A stretch of DNA of 64,000 nt from Shinella curvata (GTDB lineage: Bacteria; Pseudomonadota; Alphaproteobacteria; Rhizobiales; Rhizobiaceae): assembly GCF_022899935.1 (NCBI RefSeq), contig NZ_JALJCJ010000003.1:656332-720331 (forward strand), written 5' to 3'. Under the pieces are notes generated by a model, which had not been told where the DNA came from, did not search any database, and saw nothing but the letters and a program-made list of their open reading frames with translations. The translations under genes were made by a program, and so were the position numbers. Position 1 is the stretch's first letter; every line of letters begins with the position of its first letter. This document shows, piece by piece, positions 45,423-55,574 of the stretch.

Positions 45423-46859
45423 ATGGGGCTGTTTGGAATTTTGCTCGCACTCGCCTTCTTGATGTGGTTCGCCTATCGCGGCTGGAGCGTGCTGCTCCTG
45501 GCGCCGGCGGCAGCGCTCGTCGCCGCCCTTTTTTCCGGGCAGCCGCTGCTGCCGCACTGGACGGGAACGTTCATGGCCGGGACAGGGCGCTTCGTCACAC
45601 AATGGCTGCCGCTCTTCCTGTTGGGCGGCATCTTCGGCAAGATGATGGACGACAGTGGCTCGATCACCTCGATCGCCCGCTACCTGACTGAAAAGCTCGG
45701 CGTGAAGCGAACGATGCTCTCGGTGGTCCTGGCTTCCGCAGTCGTTACCTATGGCGGTGTGAGCGTGTTCGTGGCGTTCTTCGTTCTCGTGCCGATGACC
45801 CGTGAGATGTTCCGCGCCGCAAACATCCCTGCCAGGCTGATGCCGGCGGCGATCGGTCTTGGCGCCTTCACCTTCACCATGTCGGCCATGCCCGGCAGCC
45901 CTTCCACCAACAACGCCATCCCCATGCCCTATTTCGGCACAACGACCTTCGCCGCGCCGGGCCTTGGCATCATCGCCTCTCTCATTACCTTCGCCTTTGG
46001 CATGTGGTGGCTGGCGCGCGCGGAAGCAAAGGCGCGGGCCGCGGGTGAAAGCTATGTGGAGGACACAAGCGAGGCCGTCATCACCGAGAAGGTGCGCGAA
46101 CAAGCGACGGCCGCCGGCGACTTCGACCCTAGCGAATTGACGCATGGCCAGCGCGCGAGCACCAATCCGTCCTTCGCCATCGCCGTCCTGCCGCTGATTG
46201 TCGTGATCACCGTCAACTTCTTCATGGCACTGGTGGTGCTGCCGCGGATCGATTTCTCGGTAGCCGAACAGATGCTCGGCATCAACATTACCTCCACCAT
46301 CGGCGTCTGGGCTGTCCTCATCGCACTTGCCGCGGCGATCATTACCCTTATTGCATGCAATTATAATCGCTTCGGCAACCTTCGTGAAAGCCTTGATGCG
46401 GGAGCAAATTCATCGGTCCTGCCCATCATCACAGTCGCGAGCCTCGTGGGTTTCGGTGCCGTCGTTGCGGCGATGCCGGCCTTTGACCTGGTGCGCGATG
46501 CCGTCCTCAAGATGCCCGGCGGCCCCCTCGTGTCGCTTGTCGTAGCGATGAACACGCTGGCCGCCCTGACGGGCACCGCCTCCGGCGGCATGGCGATCGC
46601 CCTCGGAGCGCTCGGCAGCGAATACATGCGCCTTGCTGCAGAATACGGCATCAACCCGGAACTGATGCACCGTCTGACCGTCATCAGCGCGGGCACGCTC
46701 GATGCGCTGCCGCACAACGGTACGGTTCTGCTGCTGCTGCAGATCAGCAAACAGACCCACTCCAGCAGCTACCTCGACATGGTGATGACCGTGATCGTCG
46801 GGGTCATCATTTCGCTCGTCGCCGTGTTCTTCCTCGGCGCGACCTTCGGTTCGTTCTGA
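45423..46859 (+). CDS. GntP-family permease
   Basis: This 478-residue inner-membrane protein has about 12 hydrophobic segments. It has the family-typical early LPLFLLGGIFGKMMDDSG and GVSVFVAFFVLVPMTREMF segments, AMPGSPSTNNAIP (about 159-171), and a late TGTASGGMAIALGAL/GTLDALPHNGTVL pattern. GntP transporters import gluconate or related hydroxy acids with protons. The substrate here is unknown; hydroxybutyrate and other hydroxy acids are possible. It ends 2 bp before ureF, so ureF could be co-transcribed with it, which is unusual. Confidence 0.85.
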   Translation: MGLFGILLALAFLMWFAYRGWSVLLLAPAAALVAALFSGQPLLPHWTGTFMAGTGRFVTQWLPLFLLGGIFGKMMDDSGSITSIARYLTEKLGVKRTMLSVVLASAVVTYGGVSVFVAFFVLVPMTREMFRAANIPARLMPAAIGLGAFTFTMSAMPGSPSTNNAIPMPYFGTTTFAAPGLGIIASLITFAFGMWWLARAEAKARAAGESYVEDTSEAVITEKVREQATAAGDFDPSELTHGQRASTNPSFAIAVLPLIVVITVNFFMALVVLPRIDFSVAEQMLGINITSTIGVWAVLIALAAAIITLIACNYNRFGNLRESLDAGANSSVLPIITVASLVGFGAVVAAMPAFDLVRDAVLKMPGGPLVSLVVAMNTLAALTGTASGGMAIALGALGSEYMRLAAEYGINPELMHRLTVISAGTLDALPHNGTVLLLLQISKQTHSSSYLDMVMTVIVGVIISLVAVFFLGATFGSF

Positions 46860-46861
46860 GT

Positions 46862-47569
46862 TTGCGGCAGGTGCAGCAGCCTTCAGATCCAGCCGGCCTC
46901 GCCGCGGGCGGCATTCCCATCCAACTGCTCCGGCTCATCAGCCCGACCCAGCCGGTCGGCGCGTTCTCCTATTCGCGGGCGCTGGAATGGGCCGTCCATG
47001 CTGGCACGGTGAAGGACGAGGCCTCGGCCGCGTGCTGGATCTTCGGCCTTATCGATCACAGCTACGCAGCGCTCGACGGGGCCCTGTTCTGGCGCATGGC
47101 GCATGCCTTGCAGGAGGGCGACCAGGCCAGCTTCCTCAAGGCCGACGCCTGGCTTTCGGCGGCCCGGGAGAGCCGCGAGATCGAGCAGGAGGACCGGCGG
47201 ATGGGTGAATCTCTCCTGCAGATCCTCCGGGAACTCGATGTGCCTGCGGCCCAGGCCCTCGCCGACCGGAGGCTTGGCTTTCCCGCCGCCTTCGCACTCG
47301 CCGCGGTCCACTGGCGGATAACCCCGGCGGACGCGTTGCGCGGGTTGCTGTGGAGCGTCATCGAAAATCAGGTGACCGCCGCAATCCGGCTCGTACCGCT
47401 CGGCCACACGGCCGGGCAGCGCATTCTCGTCGCAAGCCCCCCGGTCATCGAGCGCGCAGCGCAAAAAGCCGCATCCCTGAGCGATGACGAGATCGGTAAC
47501 GCCGCGCCGGCCATGGCCATGGCAAGCGCCTGGCACGAGACCCAGTACAGCCGCCTCTTCCGTTCATGA
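46862..47569 (+). CDS. ureF: Urease accessory protein UreF
   Basis: This 235-residue helical protein is part of the UreD-UreF-UreG urease maturation complex. Family features include LLRLISPTQPVGAFSYSRALEWAVHAG (about 22-48) and DHSYAALDGALFWRMAHAL. The start is uncertain: TTG at 46862, immediately after the GntP stop, or GTG at 46871; neither has a clear ribosome site. It lies 8-12 kb from ureG and ureDABC, with an unrelated membrane gene and an RND operon between. Confidence 0.9.
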   Translation: MRQVQQPSDPAGLAAGGIPIQLLRLISPTQPVGAFSYSRALEWAVHAGTVKDEASAACWIFGLIDHSYAALDGALFWRMAHALQEGDQASFLKADAWLSAARESREIEQEDRRMGESLLQILRELDVPAAQALADRRLGFPAAFALAAVHWRITPADALRGLLWSVIENQVTAAIRLVPLGHTAGQRILVASPPVIERAAQKAASLSDDEIGNAAPAMAMASAWHETQYSRLFRS

Positions 47570-47572
47570 CCG

Positions 47573-49354
47573 CTATCTGGATTTCACCAACCCCGAGAAA
47601 CCGGCGACCGCCAGAAGGCCGAGCGCCCAGCCGATGATCGATTGGAAGAAATAATAGCGCAGCGCGAAGGTCCCACCCGGTTTCATCGAATCCGGGCGCC
47701 AGAAATCCTTTTGCCCGATCGACAGGACCGGCAGCAGGACATCGAGCGAATACATGCCCGCATTGAATTCCGGGTAGCTTGACGCTTCCGGCTGGTCGAG
47801 GAAGCAGGCGAGTTGCGTCTGCCCGGCCCTGGCGCGACCGGGCAGAGTCTGGCTGCTGGAGGGCATGTAACGCTGTTCGGTTTCGGGAAGATTGCACATC
47901 GTCCATTCCAGCGAGCGCAGCATGACCGGGCTGTTGGGTTTCATCGCGCCATTCTCGTAGGCGAAGAAGAAGACCCCGATGCCAATGACCCAGAACAGGA
48001 TGATCCAGATGAGGGCGTAGAGCGGCTGCCGGCCGTAGCGCACCGTGATGTTCAGGACACCGTCGCGGAGCGCAAGGGCAAAGCGCAGCAGCCAGTTGCG
48101 CGTACGCCCCCGGCGTGCCCGGCGCAGCAGCCGCTCCTTGGCGACCAGGACCTCGCGCGTATCCTCGTCGTGCCCCATATCGGAGAAGACCACCGACAGG
48201 TGCTCGTAGGGCTGCGGCCAGAAGTCCGTGCCCCAGCGCTCGGGGGTCTGCCGGGCCAGCCATTCGAGACGGCTTCTCGCATCGACGGGGCCGCCGATGA
48301 ATGCGCCGTACTGGCAGCGGTTCAGCAGGAGATCGTCCTTCTTCGGCCAGCTCTGCCGGTCGTCGTCGATAGCCCCGACGGTGGCGGCCGTCAGGTCCAA
48401 TACACCATCGACCGCCGCCGCCTGCCGCAGCACGAAGGCGCCCGCGATTGCGGCGTGGTTGAGCCGCAATGCAAAGTCCCCGGGCTGCGAAAGCGTTGCG
48501 GAGGTGCAATCGACATCCCCGCCGAGACGAACGGCCACCAGCCGGATCTCGCCGGAAACGCGCGCACCGCTCAGGATGAAATGCCCTTCCGCGACGAGGG
48601 CATCGCCGTTCAGGGCGACCTGGCCCGATCGCTCGATGTGCACGCCGGCCGCGTTGACACCGCCGCCGAGCTTGGCCGAGGAAAGGTTGATACCGCCCTT
48701 CACCTCGGCTCCACGCATCAGCACGCTGCCGCGCGCCTCGATACCGCCGGCGTCCAGCGCCGTCTCGCCCGGCAGGTCCAGGCAGACCCCATCCGCCTCC
48801 AGCGCGCCGATGAGGCGTGCACCGGCCAGCCTGACGGCACCGGTGAAGATCGTGCTCTTCATCGACACGGAACCGCGCGCCTCCAGCCGTTCCGCCCGCA
48901 ACCCCGGCAGCCGGGAGCCATCGAGGAACAGGCTGTCGATGATCGCCGAGCGCAGCACGGGGACCGATTCGAAATGGCAGTCCTTCAGGCCGATGTCGCG
49001 AGGGATGCGGCACCCTTCGAGATCGAGGACGCCGGTTATCCACGCGCCTGTGAGCCTCAGGCCCCTGCGCTGATGGGAGGATCCGCTGTCCTTCAGGATA
49101 AGAAAGCGCAGGAATTCGGCGCGCACGCAACGCTCGGGGCCGGCCTCCTCAGGCCGAAGACCATCACCGACGCGCTCGAGGCCATCACTGTGCAGGCTGG
49201 CGACGATTTCGGCTTCCGCCGGCGACAGCGGGAGAAAATCGTCGAGGCCGGCCTCTGAAATCGCCGGCATGTTTGTCTTCCCTGCTCCGTCGTCCATATC
49301 CGGCCCCTGGCTTTCATCGGCAGATGGGTCTGCGCGATAGAGCTTATACCGCAT
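47573..49354 (-). CDS. Large protein with beta-helix-like repeats and C-terminal membrane segments
   Basis: This 593-residue protein has an N-terminal region (1-90), then about 235 residues (about 95-330) of imperfect short repeats built on patterns like GSVLMRGAEVKGGINLSSAKL, resembling the solenoids of pentapeptide or beta-helix proteins. A linker follows, then two strong transmembrane segments (about 445-466 and 567-588) flanking a soluble loop. The C-terminal two-helix layout recalls channel-like pores, but no selectivity motif is visible. Homologues are annotated in databases under vague names; I recognise no function. It is divergent from a glycine-zipper lipoprotein and converges on ureF with a 3-bp gap. 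Confidence 0.75.
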   Translation of the reverse strand: MRYKLYRADPSADESQGPDMDDGAGKTNMPAISEAGLDDFLPLSPAEAEIVASLHSDGLERVGDGLRPEEAGPERCVRAEFLRFLILKDSGSSHQRRGLRLTGAWITGVLDLEGCRIPRDIGLKDCHFESVPVLRSAIIDSLFLDGSRLPGLRAERLEARGSVSMKSTIFTGAVRLAGARLIGALEADGVCLDLPGETALDAGGIEARGSVLMRGAEVKGGINLSSAKLGGGVNAAGVHIERSGQVALNGDALVAEGHFILSGARVSGEIRLVAVRLGGDVDCTSATLSQPGDFALRLNHAAIAGAFVLRQAAAVDGVLDLTAATVGAIDDDRQSWPKKDDLLLNRCQYGAFIGGPVDARSRLEWLARQTPERWGTDFWPQPYEHLSVVFSDMGHDEDTREVLVAKERLLRRARRGRTRNWLLRFALALRDGVLNITVRYGRQPLYALIWIILFWVIGIGVFFFAYENGAMKPNSPVMLRSLEWTMCNLPETEQRYMPSSSQTLPGRARAGQTQLACFLDQPEASSYPEFNAGMYSLDVLLPVLSIGQKDFWRPDSMKPGGTFALRYYFFQSIIGWALGLLAVAGFSGLVKSR

Positions 49355-49484
49355 TCCGCTCCAGCCCCTCGGTCTCGCGCGACAATCGCTGAAACTTTCT
49401 TAAGGAAGACACACATCGGGGATGGACTGGACGGCATGCAATGTTACGTTGTGATCACCCGCAACACAGATATAGGGCAATTCC

Positions 49485-49745
49485 ATGAAACGAACGTCCC
49501 TTCTTCTCCTTCTCGCAGCACTGGCCGTGGCGGGATGCTCGCCCACCGAACGTGGCGCCGGCATCGGCGCCGTTTCCGGCGCAGTGATCGGTGGCGCCAT
49601 CACGGGCAACGTCCGTGGTGCAGCTGTCGGCGCCGCGATTGGCGGCGTGACGGGCGCCGTCATCGGCAATGTCGCCGGACGACCCGGCCAGTGCTACTAT
49701 CGCGACCGTTACGGCAGGCGTTACATCGACACCTGCCCCCGCTGA
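49485..49745 (+). CDS. Glycine-zipper lipoprotein (YMGG-like)
   Basis: This 86-residue protein has a signal peptide with lipobox AVAGCS (Cys18). A glycine zipper follows (GAGIGAVSGAVIGGAITGNVRGAAVGAAIGGVTGAVIGNVAG, about 24-65), then a short basic tail with two cysteines. Such proteins are small envelope lipoproteins of unknown function that may insert in the outer membrane. It is a single gene divergent from the beta-helix protein. Confidence 0.85.
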   Translation: MKRTSLLLLLAALAVAGCSPTERGAGIGAVSGAVIGGAITGNVRGAAVGAAIGGVTGAVIGNVAGRPGQCYYRDRYGRRYIDTCPR

Positions 49746-49867
49746 GGATTGGCGGACAGGCTTCTTCTGTCGGCATGCACGACAGCCGTCGAACGCCCGT
49801 TTCTCGCCTCGCGCGCTGCGTCTCGAAAACGCCCGCGCGGGGCTCCGTTTCCTTCCGGAGTGTCCAC

Positions 49868-51034
49868 ATGAAGCCTTTTTCCGCCATGCCACACATCTGC
49901 GGTGTCCTGCTGCTTGCCGCGTCGAGCCTCATGCCGACCGGTCTGGCGGCACAAACGGCGGCCACGGTGGGAACCATGAAGGTGCGCGTGGACGACGTGT
50001 CGCCAAGGCATGAATTCGTCGGTCGCGTGGAGGCCACCGATGCGGTCGATGTGCGCTCCCGCATCGAGGGCTTCATCGACAAGCGGCTGTTCGAGGAAGG
50101 GGGCATCGTCGAAGCCGGCCAGCCGCTCTTCCTGATCGACGCGCGCGGACTGGAAATCGCACTGGCGGAAGCCAAGGCCAATCTGGCGAGCACCAAGGCC
50201 ACGCTCGAGGACGCCACCCGCCGTTTCGAGCGCAACCGGGCCCTGAGCCAGACGGTATCGCGGGCCGTGCAGGAAGAAAGCCAGGCGGCGCGCGACATGG
50301 CGCAGGCCGCCCTGCTCTCCGCCGAGGCGAGGGTCAACCAGGCCGAACTCAATCTCAGCTACAGCAAGATAACGTCGCCGCTGAAAGGCCGTATCGGCGC
50401 GGCATCCCTGTCGGCCGGCAGCTTCGTCAACGCCTCTTCGCCGGCTCTGGCCAGAATCGTTCAGATGGATCCCATCCGGGTGGTCTTCTCCGTGAGCGAC
50501 CGCGCCGTGCTGGACCTGCGGGCGGCGGCCGGAGAAATCAGCAAGGATGAACTCGCGCAGCGCTTCGAGCCGTCGCTGCGCCTCTCGAACGGACAGCAGT
50601 TCGGCCAGGCGGGCAGGATCGAATTCTTCGGCAACGAGATCGACGAGCGGACGGGCACGCTGGCCGTGCGGGCGCAATTCGCCAATCCGAACCTCCTCCT
50701 CGTGCCGGGCCAGTTCGTAACGGTCGTGATCGCCGAGAGCGAGCGCAGGATGCGCCCCGTGGTTCCGATCGGCGCCGTGCAACAGGATCGCGAGGGTCGA
50801 TACGTGCTTCTCGTCGGCGACGACGGCAAGGCTGCCCTGCGCCGCATCACGGTCTCGCAACAGGCGAACGGCAACTGGACCGTCGACAGCGGCCTCGACG
50901 GCGGGGAAACGCTGATCGTCGAAGGACTGGCCAACGTCGCGGAGGGTTCAGCCGTCACGGCCTTACCGGCATCGGACGGCGACAGTGCCGGAACGGCTGC
51001 CTCGAGCGAATCGCAGCCGGGTAGCACGCAATGA
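49868..51034 (+). CDS. RND efflux pump periplasmic adaptor
   Basis: This 388-residue membrane-fusion protein (AcrA/MexA class) has an N-terminal signal (about 1-28, no lipobox Cys), a lipoyl half ([18 protein letters not shown] at about 51-68), a coiled-coil hairpin (about 100-165, [26 protein letters not shown]) and a beta-barrel domain. It links the RND permease to an outer-membrane channel. The ATG at 49868 has GGAG upstream, and the stop overlaps the permease start by 4 bp. No TolC-like channel gene is nearby. Confidence 0.92.
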   Translation: MKPFSAMPHICGVLLLAASSLMPTGLAAQTAATVGTMKVRVDDVSPRHEFVGRVEATDAVDVRSRIEGFIDKRLFEEGGIVEAGQPLFLIDARGLEIALAEAKANLASTKATLEDATRRFERNRALSQTVSRAVQEESQAARDMAQAALLSAEARVNQAELNLSYSKITSPLKGRIGAASLSAGSFVNASSPALARIVQMDPIRVVFSVSDRAVLDLRAAAGEISKDELAQRFEPSLRLSNGQQFGQAGRIEFFGNEIDERTGTLAVRAQFANPNLLLVPGQFVTVVIAESERRMRPVVPIGAVQQDREGRYVLLVGDDGKAALRRITVSQQANGNWTVDSGLDGGETLIVEGLANVAEGSAVTALPASDGDSAGTAASSESQPGSTQ

Positions 51035-54000
51035 ACATTTCCGCTCCTTTCATCGGCCGGCCGCGTCTTGCCATGGTCATCGCGGTGATCATGCTGATCG
51101 CCGGCGCCGTCGCGCTTCTGCAGATACCCGTCGCCCAGTTCCCGCAGATCACCCCGCCGGAAGTGCAGGTTTCGGCAAGCTATCCGGGTGCCAATGCCGG
51201 CGTCATGACCGACAGTGTCGGCGCGCCCATCGAGGACCAGGTGAACGGCGTCGAGGACATGCTCTACATGTCCTCCTCCAGCACCAACAACGGCACCTAC
51301 AGCCTGACGGTGACCTTCGCTCCGGGCACGGACCCTGCCATCGCGCAGGTCAACGTACAGAACCGTGTCTCCATGGCGACGCCCCGCCTGCCCGCCGCCG
51401 TCACCCAGACTGGCGTTTCGGTCCGCAGCCGCTCGTCCAGCATGCTGATGGGGCTTGCGATCTATTCGCCGAAGGGCACGCACGACAACGTCTTCCTCAG
51501 CAATTACGCGACGGTCAACATCCGCGACGCCATCTCCCGCCTACCGGGCGTGGGTGAAGCGAGCGTGTTCGGTCCGAGTTATGCCATGCGGATCTGGATG
51601 AACCCGGACCGCATGCAGGCGCTGGGCGTCACGGCGGCGGACCTCACCGCCATCATCCGGGCGCAAAACGCACAGGCCTCCGCCGGCCAGATCGGCGCGC
51701 CGCCCTCCGAGGCGGGCCAGCAGCTGCAGCTGACCGTGCTGGCCCAGGGGCGACTGGCCGACGAGAAGGAATTCGGCAACATCATCGTGCGCACGAACCG
51801 CGACGGTGCGATCGTGCGCCTGCGCGACGTCGCGCGCGTCGAACTCGGCGCCCAATCCTACGACACCACGTCGACGCTGAACGGCCTGCCGAGCGCCACG
51901 CTCGTCATCTATCAGTCCTCCGACGCCAACGCGCTTGCGGTTTCCGAGGCCGTTGTCAGCGAGCTTGCGACGCTGTCACGACAATTCCCGGACGACATCG
52001 CCTATACGGTGGTCTTCGATACGACCAGCTTCGTCAAGGAAACCATCCGCGAGATCTTCATAACGCTGGTGATCACCTTCGCCCTCGTGGTCATCGTGGT
52101 CTTCGCCTTCCTGCAGGACTGGCGCGCCACCGTCATCCCGACGCTGACGATCCCCGTATCGCTCATCGGTGGTTTCGCCGTGCTCTTCGTGCTGGGCTAC
52201 TCAGCCAACACGATCACGCTCTTCGCCGTCATCCTGGCCATCTCCCTCGTGGTCGACGACGCCATCATCGTCGTCGAGAACGTCCAGCGCATTATGGACG
52301 AGACCGGGGCAAACGTGCGCGAGGCAACGCACCGAACCATGCAGCAGGTCACCGGTCCGATCGTCGCCACGACGCTCGTGCTCGCGGCGCTCTTCGTGCC
52401 CGTGGCCTTCCTTGCCGGCATCACCGGTGAACTCTACCGCCAGTTTGCCGTCACGATCCTCATCACCATCGTCTTCTCGACGATCAACGCGCTGACGCTT
52501 AGCCCGGCCTTGTGCGTGCTGATGCTGCGGCCCTCCCCGAAACGGCGTCACAGCCTGTTCGAGAAACTCAACAGCGGCCTCGATGCGTCCCGGCGCTTCT
52601 ATCTGAAGCTGCTGCTTGCCTTCGCCCGGCGGCTCGTGCTGGCCTCGTTCATCCTTTTGGCGGTCGTCGGCGGCATCTACGGCCTCTTCCGCGTCCTGCC
52701 GACAGGTTTCGTGCCCGCCGAGGATCAGGGCTATCTCTTCATGAATGTGCAATTGCCGAACGCGGCCTCGCTGGAGCGTACGGAACAGACGATCGCCGAA
52801 GTCAGCGGCCTTCTCCAGCGCACACCTGGCGTCGCCGACACGATCGGTATCGCGGGCATGAGCGTGATCGGTGGCGCCAGCTCGAATTCGGGCATGGTCA
52901 TCGTCGCGCTGAAACCGTGGAGCGAACGCGGGGCCGACCAGAGTGTCTTCGCACTGATGACGCGCCTGCGCGCCGAGCTTGCGACGATCACCACGGCCTC
53001 CGTCATCCCCTTCAATCCACCGGCCATTCCCGGCCTCGGTGCGACCGGCGGCTTCGACTTCCGCCTTCAGGCACGCGCCGGGCAGAGCCAGGGCGAGCTT
53101 GCCCAGGTCATGCGCAGCCTCATCATCCGCGCGAACCAGACGCCCGGCCTCGCCGCCGTGTTCAGCACCTTCTCGGCCGATGTGCCGCAGCTCTATCTCG
53201 ACATAGACCGCGAGCGCGCGGAGCTCTTCAACGTCTCCCCCGCCACGATCTTCAGCACGCTTCAAGCCCATCTCGGATCGGCCTATGTGGACGATTTCAA
53301 TATCCTCTCGCGCGTCTTCCAGATCCGCATCCAGGACGAGCCCGCATTCCGCAACCAGATCGAGGACATCCAGCGACTGCGGGTACGCAGCGCGACGGGC
53401 GACCTCGTTCCGCTGGAGGGTTTGCTGTCGATTTCCACGGTCTACGGTCCGAACGCAATCAATCGCTACAATCTCTTCCCCTCCGCCTCGATCGACGGGC
53501 AGGCCGGTCCGGGCACCAGCACGGGCGAGGCACTGAACGCCATGCAGACGCTGGCGGAAGAGGCGCTGCCGGCCGGCTTCGGATACGAATGGACCGGCCT
53601 CGCACTGCAGGAAAAGCAATCCGGCGGCGAGACGGTGATGATCCTGATCGCCGGCATCGTCTTCACCTACCTCTTCCTCGTCGCGCAATACGAGAGCTGG
53701 AGCGTGCCCGTCGCGGTGATGATGTCCGTCACCGTGGCCGTGCTGGGGGCCTTGGCGGCTCTCGTCGTCGGCAGCATCGATCTCAACATCTATGCCCAGA
53801 TCGGCCTTCTCCTCCTCATAGGACTGGCGGCGAAGAACGCCATCCTGATCGTGGAGTTCGCGAAGGAGCGACGGGAGGAGGGCATGAGCATCCTGGAGGC
53901 GGCGACCGAGGGAACCTCGCAACGCTTCCGGCCGGTGCTGATGACCGCAATGGCATCCATACTCGGCGTCGTGCCGCTCGTCCTGGCCACCGGCGCGGGT

Positions 54001-54192
54001 GCCGGCAGCCGTCAGGCGATCGGCGCGACCGTTCTGGGCGGCCTGCTTATCGGCACCGTGTTCGGATTGCTGATCATCCCGCTGCTCTACATTCTCGTGC
54101 AGTCATTCCGCGAAGCGGCCAAGCGCCGCCTCTTCGGCGCGTCAGGCAGCCCGGACGAGAGCGGAACGTCAACGCCCACCGCCTCGAACTGA
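51031..54192 (+). CDS. RND multidrug efflux permease (AcrB/HAE1 type)
   Basis: This 1053-residue proton-driven transporter has the expected 12-helix RND layout with two large periplasmic loops. The N-terminal [39 protein letters not shown] opening is typical. The proton-relay pair Asp409-Asp410 (VVDDAI) sits in helix 4, and the central proton-translocation region is conserved. It would expel hydrophobic drugs, bile salts or solvents. The substrate range cannot be predicted. It is the second gene of the adaptor-permease-YqhA operon. Confidence 0.95.
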   Translation: MNISAPFIGRPRLAMVIAVIMLIAGAVALLQIPVAQFPQITPPEVQVSASYPGANAGVMTDSVGAPIEDQVNGVEDMLYMSSSSTNNGTYSLTVTFAPGTDPAIAQVNVQNRVSMATPRLPAAVTQTGVSVRSRSSSMLMGLAIYSPKGTHDNVFLSNYATVNIRDAISRLPGVGEASVFGPSYAMRIWMNPDRMQALGVTAADLTAIIRAQNAQASAGQIGAPPSEAGQQLQLTVLAQGRLADEKEFGNIIVRTNRDGAIVRLRDVARVELGAQSYDTTSTLNGLPSATLVIYQSSDANALAVSEAVVSELATLSRQFPDDIAYTVVFDTTSFVKETIREIFITLVITFALVVIVVFAFLQDWRATVIPTLTIPVSLIGGFAVLFVLGYSANTITLFAVILAISLVVDDAIIVVENVQRIMDETGANVREATHRTMQQVTGPIVATTLVLAALFVPVAFLAGITGELYRQFAVTILITIVFSTINALTLSPALCVLMLRPSPKRRHSLFEKLNSGLDASRRFYLKLLLAFARRLVLASFILLAVVGGIYGLFRVLPTGFVPAEDQGYLFMNVQLPNAASLERTEQTIAEVSGLLQRTPGVADTIGIAGMSVIGGASSNSGMVIVALKPWSERGADQSVFALMTRLRAELATITTASVIPFNPPAIPGLGATGGFDFRLQARAGQSQGELAQVMRSLIIRANQTPGLAAVFSTFSADVPQLYLDIDRERAELFNVSPATIFSTLQAHLGSAYVDDFNILSRVFQIRIQDEPAFRNQIEDIQRLRVRSATGDLVPLEGLLSISTVYGPNAINRYNLFPSASIDGQAGPGTSTGEALNAMQTLAEEALPAGFGYEWTGLALQEKQSGGETVMILIAGIVFTYLFLVAQYESWSVPVAVMMSVTVAVLGALAALVVGSIDLNIYAQIGLLLLIGLAAKNAILIVEFAKERREEGMSILEAATEGTSQRFRPVLMTAMASILGVVPLVLATGAGAGSRQAIGATVLGGLLIGTVFGLLIIPLLYILVQSFREAAKRRLFGASGSPDESGTSTPTASN

Positions 54193-54210
54193 TCCCGGAG
54201 GGACAGCATC

Positions 54211-54729
54211 ATGGTATCCCTGTTCAGCGGCCTCCGCTACGTCCTCATCCTCGCCGCGGCCGCCGTGCTGTTCGGTGCCTTCCTGATGTTCTGGGAGGCG
54301 ACCCTGATGCTGCTGGAAGGTTTCCGCCTGGCGCGGCTCGACCCGGACATGTCGGTCATCGTGGCGGTCCTGCGCGGTACCGACAAGATCCTGCTAGGGA
54401 TCGTGCTGATGGTGGTCGGGTGCGGCATCGCGCTCGGCTTCGCTCTCGACATTCCGGCGGAACAACGCTCCAAGCTGCCGCAATGGATGATCATCGATAC
54501 GGTGGCGGAACTGAAGAACCTGTTTTTCCAGATGATCATTCTCTATCTGGTGGTGCACTTCGCCGCGCAGGTGGGGGAAATGCAGACCCCGCTGGAATGG
54601 AACGCGCTCGTTCTGCCCGTCTCCGCGCTTCTGCTCGGCGGGGCCATGAAGCTGGCGGCCAGCTCCTCGCACTTGTCGGAGCAGGAGCGCAGGGGCCGCA
54701 ACGACGGTGCCCCGGAAACGCGGGAGTGA
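54211..54729 (+). CDS. YqhA-family (UPF0114) membrane protein
   Basis: This 172-residue protein has four hydrophobic segments (residues about 10-30, 60-80, 95-118 and 130-150), with LRYVLILAAAAVLFGAFLMFWEA and the conserved ELKNLFFQMIILYLVVHF stretch. It matches YqhA/UPF0114 proteins, which are of unknown function. It begins 18 bp after the RND permease stop, suggesting operon membership, but a link to efflux is unproven. Confidence 0.8.
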   Translation: MVSLFSGLRYVLILAAAAVLFGAFLMFWEATLMLLEGFRLARLDPDMSVIVAVLRGTDKILLGIVLMVVGCGIALGFALDIPAEQRSKLPQWMIIDTVAELKNLFFQMIILYLVVHFAAQVGEMQTPLEWNALVLPVSALLLGGAMKLAASSSHLSEQERRGRNDGAPETRE

Positions 54730-54737
54730 GCGCGACG

Positions 54738-54767
54738 GGCCGGGCGCTCTGCTCCCGGCCTCCTTTT
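54738..54767. terminator. Terminator between yqhA and ureG
   Basis: A 7-bp perfect stem (54738-54744 with 54754-54760) has a 9-base loop and is followed by TCCTTTTC. It lies between two convergent stops, so it ends the efflux operon. On the minus strand there is no T-run. Confidence 0.7.
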
Positions 54768-55403
54768 CTACGCGCGGGAACCTTCGGAGGCCTCCAGCCC
54801 GCCGTTTTCCACGATATAGGCGATAACCGCATCAAGCCCCTTGCCACGCGGCAGGTCCGTGAAGCCGAAGGGCCGCCCGGCCCGCATGCGCGTGGCGTCG
54901 GCCTGCATGACGTCGAGATTGACGTTCACATGCGGTGCAAGGTCGGATTTGTTGATGACGAGGAAATCGGAACGCGTGATGCCCGGCCCGCCCTTGCGGG
55001 GAATTTCCTCGCCCTGGCAGACGGAAATGACGTAGAGCGTAAGGTCTGCGAGATCGGGCGAGAAGGTCGCTGCCAGGTTGTCGCCGCCCGATTCGATGAA
55101 GACGATATCAAGGTCCGGAAATTTCCGGTTCATCTCGGCGATGGCCTGGAGGTTGATCGAGGCGTCCTCGCGGATCGCCGTATGGGGGCACCCGCCGGTC
55201 TCCACCCCCATGATGCGGTCCTCGGGCAACGCCTGCTGGCGCGCGAGGATCATCGCGTCTTCCTTGGTATAGATGTCGTTGGTGATCACCGCGATCGAGA
55301 ACCGGTCGCGCAGGGACTTGCACAGTTTTTCGGTCAGTGTGGTCTTGCCCGATCCGACCGGGCCGCCGATGCCCACGCGCAAGGGACCATTCGTTGATGC
55401 CAT
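54768..55403 (-). CDS. ureG: Urease accessory GTPase UreG
   Basis: This 211-residue SIMIBI-class GTPase delivers nickel to urease together with UreD and UreF. P-loop GGPVGSGKT is at 13-21, the nickel-binding Cys72-Pro73-His74 motif is in GGCPHTAI, and the [13 protein letters not shown] switch and NKSDLAPHV nucleotide specificity motifs are present. No histidine-rich N-terminal extension is seen. The start at 55403 has GAGG eight bases upstream; an ATG at 55409 is possible. It is transcribed away from ureDABC, an unusual orientation. Confidence 0.95.
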   Translation of the reverse strand: MASTNGPLRVGIGGPVGSGKTTLTEKLCKSLRDRFSIAVITNDIYTKEDAMILARQQALPEDRIMGVETGGCPHTAIREDASINLQAIAEMNRKFPDLDIVFIESGGDNLAATFSPDLADLTLYVISVCQGEEIPRKGGPGITRSDFLVINKSDLAPHVNVNLDVMQADATRMRAGRPFGFTDLPRGKGLDAVIAYIVENGGLEASEGSRA

Positions 55404-55574
55404 TTTCATTGCCTCGAAAACTTGGGGAACGACGCCGCATCGTACCGCGCACAATTCAACCTTGAATACGCATTTTTGTCGAGACAACATTCGGCAAGAT
55501 GGGATAAATGTGATTTATTCGAACGGCGTAATCGGGCGGATGAGGCAAGCCGCGTAATCTGGGGGCCTTCGCGT

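Noticed and set aside
46860..46875. ureF as a pseudogene because of non-ATG start and no ribosome site
   Set aside because: The frame is full-length with conserved UreF sequence; translation could be coupled to the GntP stop 2 bp upstream.
52201..53922. 573-codon minus-strand frame opposite the RND permease
   Set aside because: It is a shadow of the permease gene; His/Asp/Glu-rich composition and no ribosome site or similarity.
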